This document shows positions 50,185 through 61,300 of a stretch of DNA of 64,000 bases, piece by piece. Position numbers and translations under genes: made by a program. The first letter of the stretch is position 1. The number at the start of each line of letters is the position of its first letter. The notes beneath the pieces were generated by a model. The model had not been told where the DNA came from, made no database searches, and saw only the letters and a list, made by a program, of their open reading frames with translations. Origin of the DNA: Sipunculus nudus (Eukaryota; Annelida; Sipuncula; Golfingiida; Sipunculidae); assembly GCA_026874595.1 (NCBI GenBank), contig CM049314.1, positions 53,803,812-53,867,811 on the forward strand, in the 5' to 3' direction.

Positions 50185-53100
50185 CTGGCATAATGACATA
50201 TTTAGTTCTTCAATATTTCATTCATTAACATCACAAACATGAACGGGCTGACCATACAGCCTTGCCGTGTTCCTTCCAAGTATTCAAATGACTCTGTCAG
50301 ACCATCTGATGTTATAGAAGATTGCTCTCTTGAATCTAACAACTGGTCATTATACCACAGCGAGCGACAATTCGCGAAATCAGCACTGGAAATGGTACTT
50401 TCATGGTGTGGAAAACTATTTAACCAACGAAATGGCCTGTTATGCCCATCTCTTTCAGCGCTGTTGCAGCAATAAAACTTGGAAACGATTTTCCTTAAAT
50501 GCCATGCACTCCACCAAAGGTCTGATGTGACAAGTGTATTTAAAGAAGTAACATCATTCTTCGTCGGAGAGTTCCATGTTATAAGTTACTAAGACCCTGG
50601 ACAGACGGCACTGTCTCGTCGGTTCTATGGAGAAGGAGGATAGTTCACTTGATTTGCTTCACTTGATCAAGCAGGCAGCGATTTATTGTATCTACAGTAG
50701 AGAAATCCATTAACGATCCAGTGGAGAAATTAAGTTAAGCTAAGGACCTTCAGTAAGTTAAGCTAAGGACCTTCAGTATGTGCAAAAAAAGAAGCATTGC
50801 AATGTTGTTGGTTATGGGAAGATCGAAAACCATTGGCAAGATTGCTTGTAGTTCAGCAGTTATGCCCTGGTGTGTTGCAGTCTCTGAGTGAGACAATAGG
50901 TAGAAACACGTTTTCTGTTCTCTAATGGTACCTCTTCACCTTCAATGGTTTTCTTCTTATACCAACTGACAAAAAATGCAATTGCTCAAGCATATAAAGA
51001 GTACAACATTGAGCCTTCGAGTGAATCAGATTCAACTGCACCACGCACAGAAGAGAAACGATAAACTCTGTGTATTACCGATGCCACAGCAGTTGTCCAA
51101 GCTATCAGGAAAGGTCAAATGCTTTTGTGACCCCCTTAACACCATAACTAGTTATGATGAAGACCGAGTTATCTTTGACACAAATACTGATAATTTAAAA
51201 GTTCACAAACACGGTAAAAGTATTGTTAGTATCGACCATGTTTGGCTTTATTGACTCGTGTGACATCAAAATGGCACCGATGAAAACCCTACTGTCTCAC
51301 TATGACACAAATGTTAAACTGGCAGATTATTTGGGGGAAAACTCCATACTTAAAGAGTGTGCAGCGTATATTTGTGTATGTAAACTCCTACTGAATAAAA
51401 CATACGTCTTAGATAGTAAAATATTTAAGAGCACTGGCAAGAGGAACCAGAGACCAAGATCCAATTGTTTGTGCCTAATGCGTTAATAACTAAGAGAGAT
51501 GTGACAGATATAGGTGTTACCAGCAATAGATATCTCTATTTATTTAAAAAAAAAAGTTCTGTTAGGTTACCATGCCTTTAGTTTTCATGGGATGGCAAAT
51601 ATCAAAGAGTAGATGAATAAAGCATTATATAAACTTTGAAACAAGTAATCACATAGTTAATATCTTCAAAAAGTGAGGGAAGCCTTGGTGCATCAAACCC
51701 ACACATTCAAAGAGCATATCGCATATTGCTAACTAGCAAATGGCATAAGGAGTCAAGATCGAAAATCCTTAATCTTATTGACAATGGATGAGAGGAAACA
51801 TAAGATGGAACAATTTCTCCCCAGAAATGTCTTGAACTACCTGCACAACAGGCAGTTGCTAAACTGTTCCATTTTGGATGCTTGGAGAATTTATTGGAAA
51901 TCGCTCCTGCAATAGAGAATATTTGCCATGCATAGCACTTGTTTCTTTTAAATCACTTTTGTGGAAATTATTGAAATTCATTTCCAAAGTTTATTTTTAA
52001 GTGATGAAAACAGGGAGAAATGCATGTAAATATTATATTTAACTTTATCATGAACATGGCATCATTCGTCGACTTCTATAGTACCATTTTTATACGCCTC
52101 TGTGGGACCAAAGTGCAGAAATACCGGCGAAGAACATAAACTATGGAGGCCAGTCTTAAATTTGACATGATGCCAAACTAAAATTAAAAATAAGCATGGC
52201 ATAGGGTTTAATGAAATCTCTGGTATCGCAAACATGGGTATTCACAATGTATTTTTTTTCTACATAGGACATAGATATAATTAAATGAGTGTTAAAAATG
52301 GCGGCCATTTTGAAATTCAATATTGCAGCCTAACCTAATTTTAAGCAAGTATGTTGCTATCAATTTTAAATCTTATCCCATGCTAAAAGGTCACAATATA
52401 AGCAAATACCGATAAAAATTTCTGCCATTTTGAAATTCAGTATGTAGACCAAGCAATACATACTTGTAACAAGTACGGCAATTGCTTTGATTTATATCTT
52501 GGTGTCACAAACATGGATGTTGCAACCATTTGTATTCTTCTACAGAGCTCACAAGAACAGATATAAGCAAAGGTGTGTTAAAATGGCGGCCATTTTGAAA
52601 TTCAATATGGCACTTAACCAATTTTTTTTAGCAATTATGGCAATGGCGTTAAAGGAATCCAATCATGGATGTAGCTACTATTTGTACTCTTCTTCGGTGC
52701 TCAAAAACCAAACATAGGGCAAAGTATACGAAATTTTGAAATTCAATATGGCGGCCTAATCCTATTTCAAGCAAGTATGGCTATGGTTTTAATTGAATCC
52801 CTGGTATCGCAAACATGGGTGTTGCTACCATTATATTACCCTACAGTGCACCTAAGTCCAGATAAAAGGCAAAATATAAAAATGTAGCGGCAATTTTGAA
52901 ATTTTAAATGGCGGTTTTAGACAGGGCTGAAGAAAAATGGCATCTGACATTTTTTTTGGAATCAGCACCCCGAAATTGACAAAGTAAGGCAATAAAAATC
53001 CTTTTTTGGCACGACAATCCAGCCGGATCAAAATATCTCACACAGCATACTAAACTATTATAAACTACTATTATTTAAAATAGAATACGTATTATAGGAG

Positions 53101-56100
53101 AGTTAACTGCTGGTACACCTCAGTCGTTCTGTTGTTAAGACTCATTCGTCTACATCAGATTTGAACCATGCCATAAAACGCAGAAATTCTAGCTAAAAAT
53201 TATCTGAAGCATGTATTTATGTGTATCCCGGTTTAGGCCTAGGAAAACCATCAAGTAATGACTACTCCTAAAAATAAAAGGCATGGGATAAATGTGCATA
53301 TATACTCCTTGACTAGTTTTTTTTTGTCATAGGAGAATATTTAATTTTTTCGTAAAAGAATTTGTTTACGCAGAGATAAGCAGTGATTCAATTTCCAAAT
53401 GAAGAGCACACAATCACCATGTACGTGTGTGTTTTGTGTACCTGGTATGTGGGACGCAGTATCATGTACATCTATCTGTTTCATCTTGTAGCGCGCTGAT
53501 CGTTATGGGTACCGTGGTCGGGGGAATCATGTAGTAAGTACAATTTCATATAATTAATTATTATAATAAGAACAACTATACTTTAAATTATATTTACTTA
53601 ATTTATGCCGGAACATGTCACTTAAAATTGCGATTGTTTTATCCATATGTCAGGAATAAAATATGTAGGAAGATATTAAAAAAAAACCTCTGTGAAAACG
53701 AATCTAGATTACTGCTGTGTAGAACAGGCTGAGAACAGAGCTGTGACGCTGTTGCTGTGTACAATGCTATTAAAGGAGTGATTTAAAAAATGCACATGTT
53801 AAAACAGATTCTACAGCTGTTGAATGAAAGGAGGAGCAACTAAACCAAAGAGATAATGGGGGCAATGGACCAACTAATACTAACCAAATATAATTGATTA
53901 ATGACGTTCTTGATTTAAATCAATTACTAAATTGTTATTGCAGTGTTTTAGGCAGAGTATCTGGAGTAACTTTGGCATCAATAATAAGAGCAACAAAATA
54001 AAAAGTTGAGTAAATAATAAAAGTGAACATTAACGTAGTTGATGCATAACTGATATAAATCTCTGCCAAAGATATTATTATATGCGCGTGTAGTAAAAGG
54101 AAAAGCAAATTCATACACATTCACATAATTCTTAAAGTCAAAATTTAGGACTGTCCCTGTTTTTTATCATAAATAAGACTTATATGCCAACACATAGAAT
54201 GTGATAACTATATGAACCATGATGACGTAATAGCTGTAACCTGACTATAATCAGTGTTCTTGTGAAGTAAAAGTGGTTCAGGTGTATCAGGTGGACAACA
54301 TAGACGATGATTACTTTAAATAAAGAAGAGACTTTGTCCATCTGAACTTTGAGCTCGTTGTCTGCGGGTTCTATAGATTCATCAAGTATCGCGTGATAGC
54401 TCTTGGATTCCTCTAATTAAAACACGTAAAACAAAAAAAGAAGAAACAATACTTCACTGCTTTGCTTCTGGCTTCTTAATTTACTTGGAAGTTGTTTTCT
54501 GATTACTGATTAAGTTACTAGCTGACGTTTAACAACCCGCTGAAATTAGGGTTATTGTGAACGGCAAAGTTATTAAAAAACAATACCCCTTTTGTTTGAA
54601 ATACGATGTTGACTACCATTAACATCGGACAGGGGGGAGCTCTATAAATTAGTATTCAATTATGTCGAACACAATGGTCAGACATTTTCATTAATTGCAT
54701 TGAGCCAAATATTGTAATTGCGGTTCGTTGGCGGTAAATAGGCTTTTGTTGGTTAATCCCTCCTCGAAAGGCTGTAAACATTCAACTGCAATAGACCACG
54801 TATAAAAATAACAATATTGTCTAGAGAGTATGAAATCCAGAACGTTTACACAAACCCTTGCATAATAAATAAACTGAAAGCGGTCAGAATTTGCAAAACC
54901 TGTAGTCCTGTAATAAATACACAAGTTACAGCTGGTTAAATGGATTTTTATGTGCGCTCGTTTGTTCATTGAGTAAATTTTAACAAATGAGAAAATCCGG
55001 ATGTTAAGGATTACTTTCCTTTCTATACATCGGCAAATGAAGGCCGTCATGGTGACGGTATTGTCACGCATTATGCGCATAAATATATACGTGTTCCTCT
55101 ATCATCTGTGAACCAAACAGTAGTAACATGTCTCCCATGATCCTAACTCTGAACGGGGATTTAAGCTTGTATGTGTTCGATTGAATTAAAAAAAAAAGAA
55201 ATATAAGTGCATGATCGTGAAAAATGTAAGGTAGATAGTGGATGGAGCGGTTGTCAAAGTAATGAGGCTATCATTAATACACTCTTGAATGTACTACACA
55301 GCCGATCAGGGTGGGAATACTGTAGTTAATGTGGGTATAATTTTGTTTATATCAGAGTTCCAAAATGTGAGATCGAGTAAAAGTACAAACCAGACACTGA
55401 TAACATTAAGTGAGCATGAACGAACACCAGTATGTGGCTTCTAAACTTCTAATTGTACGTGAAAGGAGGTCCAAGGCTAATCTCCCTGGAAACCTGACAT
55501 TAGGTCATGTTGACCGATATTTTTTTACCTACAGACCGGAAACATGATTTTAAACACCCAGAGAGTTACACGGGCACAAATTGTATCCATTGGGCCTAGA
55601 ATCTTCTTACGTGTTATTCTGAGAGGTTCTGGGCAAATGTACTTTGAAACCTGAAATTAGGTCATTGTGACCAATATTCTATGACCTAAAGGTTAACGAT
55701 GTCATATGAGCACCCTGGAAGTCAGACGGACACAAATCGTATCTTTTTAGCCTAGAATCTTCTCATGCAACATCCAGGAAGTTTCTAGGCAAATCTCCTT
55801 GCAAACCTGAAATTAGGTCATGATGATTGTGTTACGGGGTGACATGAAAGCGGACCGAAATGTCTCGCTAGAGAAGCATGCTTTGCTAGCGAAGCGGTTG
55901 GTACGCCGGACTTGTGCGCCACCGTTATGGGTTCAACCCTGGATCGGCCCAGTATTTTGTAACAAAATGGGGGCTCGTCCAACGTGACGGTAAACTTTGT
56001 GGCCCAGGGAATAAGCTCACCAAAGTGTGACTCCTTGGATAATAAATCTTGTTCTGGTAACAGAACGCTCTTGAGAGTGGGTGTGTTATGGGGTGACATG

Positions 56101-57955
56101 AAAGCGGACCGAACTCTCTCGCTATTGTTGCTATCGAAGCGGTTGGTACGCCGGACTTGTGCGCCACCGTTATGGGTTCAACCCTGGATCGGCCCAGTAT
56201 TTTGTAACAAAATGGGGGCTCGTCCAACGTGACGGTAAACTTTGTGGCCCAGGGAATAAGCTCACCAAAGTGTGACTCCTTTGATAATAAGTCTTGTTCT
56301 GGTAGCAGAACGCTTTTAAGAGTGGGTGTGTTTTGGGGTGTTATGAACTGTCTCGCTTCTGTTGTTAGCGAAGCGGTTGGTACGCCGGACTTGTGCGCCA
56401 TCGTTACGGTTCGAACCCCAGATCGGTATTTTCCCCTGAAAAACTTGTCTTCGTAACTATTCATATTGTGCGACCTATGGTCCGAAATATGATTTTGAGC
56501 ATCCAGCTAGTCAGAGGGGGCACAAATTGTATCCATTAAGGTTTGATTCTTCTAACGTGACATTCTGAGACGTCCAAGGCAAATGGCCTTGAAACCTTCA
56601 ATTAGGTCATAATGATCTATCTTTTGCGACCTCCAGGCCGAGCACATGATTTTTAGCACTCAGACAGTCAGACGGTATGAAAATTGTATCCATAGGGCAT
56701 ATAATCTACTAATGTAAACATCAGGGAGGTCCTTGGCAAATGTCTAAGGAAACCTGAAATTAGGTCATGGTAACCTATATTCTGCGACCTAAAGGAAAAA
56801 GATGCCATATGAGCCTCCTGAATGTCAGATGGGCCAAATCGTATCTGTTAGGCCTAAAATCTTCTATTACAATATCCATTGAGGTTCCATGCAAATTGTA
56901 AAGAAAGATCGTAACCGTTAGACCTAAAAAAACTTCTAACTGAACATCAAAGGAAGTCCTAGGCAAATCTCCTTGGAAACCTGAAATTAGGTCATAGCAG
57001 CTATGGATGTCAAATGGGCACAGATCGTATCTGTTAGGCCTAGAATCGTCTAACACAACATCCATGTAGGTTTTGAAAAAAAATCTCCTTGGAAACTTGA
57101 AACTTGGTCATGATGACCTAATAGATTATATTCTGTGAGCTATGGGCCAAAATACGGCAGAGAGAGAGAGAAGTGACCAAATTTTGGTGCGGATAAATCA
57201 ATAAATTGTAGAGACGTTTAAGGAAAAACAAAAAGAAAAGCAGACAAAAAGGGGCGGCTTTGTAATTTTACCGGTCTGTCCTTGTTAACTGTCTTTTTCC
57301 AGCTTTTGTCGATAAGCACGTCTTTCCACGGTCTTCCACGAAGCCGGTCTTTCCACGATTAAAGAAGAGCTTTTTCAGTTATGACTGATACTCCAACACA
57401 CCAATGGTTCACATATATACCAACCACGACATGACTCTCTGTAGCCTTTGTTGGTGGAGGAAACATGAAAGTTCCCTAGGCAGACTAAGGAAAGAGACGG
57501 TCCCGGTATACAGGCAACACTTTACAATATATGGATATAAGATATGCTATGAATTGCATGATATTCATTTTTATGTTATTTCATATGAATAGCTTGCTTT
57601 TGAAATAAATACCAACTAGTTAAATAAAGAAACAGAGAAAAGGTCCGTTATGGATTTTACTATACCCTATTATACTCCTTTTGTATATGCGATCAGCACC
57701 GTGGACAAGAATGCGGATTACTTACAGAAGTTCACGCCCAATCTATTCTTCATATACCTCCTTCCGCCGTAAGTATTTGTGAACTCGTCTGTTATTTTTT
57801 GTATTTTTGTATTTACAAAAATATTTCAATTTTGTTTTCAAGCAAATAACATTTGGTGTGCATATATAAATTTTAGTATTTTTATATTTACAAAAATATA
57901 TTAGTTTTCTTTCATGTAAATGTCATTCGGTATATATATAAATATATATATTTTC

Positions 57956-58006
<51 letters not shown>

Positions 58007-58351
58007 TTTATGCTGTAGAATCATTCTTGAGTCTGCCTATAGTCTCCACGACCGGGTGTTCTCGGACAACATCGGGACGATCGTTTTGTTCGCTGTGGTG
58101 GTAACGTACATTCTTATTCACTATGACACTCAAGGTTTACGATAGGAAATCTAGAATTTGCTCGTGTGCCAGACTAAACTATTCTTTATTTTTATGTTCA
58201 AACGTCCTTGTCGATAAAGTATAACCTACCAAATGTTCTCTATCTTTCGGTGACGGTGATGGCGCCACGGGGGTGACAGGGTGGGCCCGGTTCCTCGGAC
58301 GGCGCCACGCGGATACGATGTCCGCCTAATCAATGGCCCTGTGCCCAGTGC

Positions 58352-58398
<47 letters not shown>

Positions 58399-61300
58399 AG
58401 CGGGCTGAAGCCCTGGCATCATAATCTAATCGTCCTACTGCAAGGATATAAATATCCTTAATTATATATTCATTTGTATCGAGAAAAATTAGATGAGTAC
58501 CAAAGCCAAAATTGTATATTACCACACGAAAAAAATTCAGGAACATGATGATTGGATCGCCGAACGGACTCGCAACTGGTTCCACTTATAAAAATACATT
58601 CTCTGCTTACAGCGACCCATTTACAGAGGGCGCTGTGGACGGGATAATTCTGCACTCGAAGCGTAGCCTTGAATATTCTGTGTATCTAACAATTCATGTA
58701 CTAATTATTCCCTGGCAGCTAAGTTGCATAAGGGGCGTTAGTAACGCCTTCTTTCTTGGTGCGGTCCGCCCATCCTTCCGGTCGTCCGTCAGCTTGTGGC
58801 GCATTTAAAGCCAAACCATTTGAATAAATCCGTCCTTTGTTTTCATAGAGCTCAATTACTCATAGAGGGTTCTTATAAAAAGAGGGAGAACCCAATCGAT
58901 ATGAGGTCACAAGGTCAAAGGTCAAAGATCACGCATTTAAGCATTTATCCGTAACCTTAGATCTCTCACACGTTACCCCTATCCAAAGAGGAAAAACGCA
59001 TTTAATGCCAAACGTTTCATAAAATAATCCATCCCCTACATACTTGGTACCTTCCAACAGGGAAAGAACCCTATGGAACCTGAGAGCAGGAGGTCAAATG
59101 TCAAGGTCACAAGACCGCTTCTTGAAATAGCTCGTGGGCGCATTTTAAGCCACAGTCGCCCTTCCAAATCTTCCATCTTTCACAAATGGCCCACCTCCCG
59201 AGGCGAAGATTATGTTTAGGCCACTAGGTCAAAGTTCAAGGTCATAGTGCCATATTGTTCCTTTGTAGATTGTAGATACATTTTAAATTTATCTTTTAAT
59301 CCCAAACCTTACAGTGTTTACATGTGTTTCACCTACTAACAGTGGCAGGTTCTCATTGAGTTTGAAGTCTTTAGGTCAAAAGTCAGGGTCACATAAACGC
59401 CCAACTGATTTTCACACTGACATTATTTACAGTTTAATAATGGCCCGTGCGAGGCCATGCTACACATGCGGTGCCCATGTTAACATTGTTAAAAACTTGA
59501 TACCAGTCCATTATTAAGCCTGTAATTTAAACACGTCCAATAAATGAACATCCCATGTGTTCGATAAGGGCAGATATAACACCAACACGATCGGCCCACG
59601 TTAGGGCAGAGATAAATTATGCTTTTTCTTTATCTATTCTACTCTCCAATCACAAGTATGGCTGGGTATCGAATACCTTTTTGTACTGTACTATGTTGCG
59701 CTATCGGGTTGCGTATTGCGATACGTACCGCGATATGTTTCGTTGTATCAATTAACAGGAAATAAGTGTCTTTGCTGGTATTACAAAACATCAAATTGTT
59801 ATTTATTTATCTTGTAAAATATATAATGACATTATATTTAGCTAAGTATTTTCCACACAGGAAATATGTCAAAATTACTAAGTTACGTACTTATTTATTG
59901 TTTACAGAACACGAAGAAAAATTGAAAATAAATGTTTTTAATGTTTTCTGTATGCCTTACATACGAAAATAAATTGGCAATTAGAGCTTACTGGATTGTG
60001 GTTTTGCATGGAGATGGATACATGGTAAACACAATCACAGTCGGGGACCACATCGTCAGGCTGCTGCTCTTGATCAATCATAATGGTCAATTGCTACTTG
60101 TTCTTTCTACAGTTACACAAAATGTAAAGACGGAATATAAATGTATAATTATTAATGTCTTTTTATCAGAGCTCGACACTTCTTTCTTTTCTGTGACACT
60201 TCTTTCTTTTTCAGGTATCAATAAACCGTCGAGTAGAAAATCAAATTCCCTTGGACGGACTTTTCATCATATGGTCCATCAAGCCTACCTAAAAATTTCC
60301 TAATATGCCTTAATCAGCCAAAGCAGTGTCCAAGGCACGTTGGCGGCTTTCACTTTCAGTTTTTCGTTAAAACACTCCTTTTGAGGGTCAAAATGTTAAA
60401 CAGAAACCTTATTTTTATTATTATTTTTATTAATATATATATAGTCACGTTTGAAAATATCGATAAAATAAGGATATATGAAAACATATCGCGAATCGCA
60501 ATATGGGAAATATAACGTATCACGATATACCGATATACCGAAAATATCGCACTGGCCTAATCACAAGCTTTATCAGTTGCTCTGACTAAGGAAAATTATG
60601 TTATCACGCTCGATTCATGAAGGACTTTCAAATTACTCTGATAAAGCATGGACATTTCAGATAGAGCACCCTTGTTTTACCCTATTAAAATACCGGTCTT
60701 AAATTATTAGTATTAAAGTTTTCATTTCAACTGTCAATTCATTCAATATAACATTATAATTATAAATTATTTAGGTACACATTTGGTCTTAATCTGATGT
60801 CTGATCTATCATGTAGTTTTATACTGTTATTACTTTTGCTCTTTTTATGTAAACGTTAATACATGTTGCAATCTTAAAACACCAAATAGAGGAGAAACTA
60901 AATGAAAATGCTGTTTCTATATCCACGTCATTTCTTGTATAATACTTGTTTTCCTTCGGGGCATAGTGTCTGTGCTAATAAGGTTAAACAGTCATTTCAG
61001 TAAAAAGGATCATGCCAGGGACAACATGGTCTGGGCATTAATCAAAAAAAGAAACAGAGAGGTTGGTGAGGATACAGGAGCACCTGTTGGCTTGTTAATG
61101 CTGCTCATACAGAGCAGGATTACTGCTGGCAGCTTCCTGACTCTTATTATAAGGAGTTATAGCAGTCTATCCGATCTGATCACATCTGGATATCTGTTCA
61201 ACTAAAAAGCAGTTTAATGCTTTCACAACGATCACACACTCCCTGAGTGATTGCTTCCTCTCTTGTGTGCGTGTTTATCGGTTTGTTGTCCTGGTCCGAG

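Noticed and set aside
55968-55980. Primer-site sequence identical to that of a mammalian retrovirus group, suggesting a provirus
   Set aside because: Only the tRNA-Pro primer site is shared; it reflects use of the same tRNA. No gag, pol or env lies next to it.
55818-56464. Minus-strand open frames (93 and 179 codons) with repeated SHFGELIPWATKF
   Set aside because: They read through the non-coding TRIM LTR/internal repeats on the antisense strand.
59932-60303. 123-codon frame inside the hAT-like element as a transposase
   Set aside because: It has no RNase H-like catalytic motif, zinc finger or dimerisation motif and is far shorter than hAT transposases.
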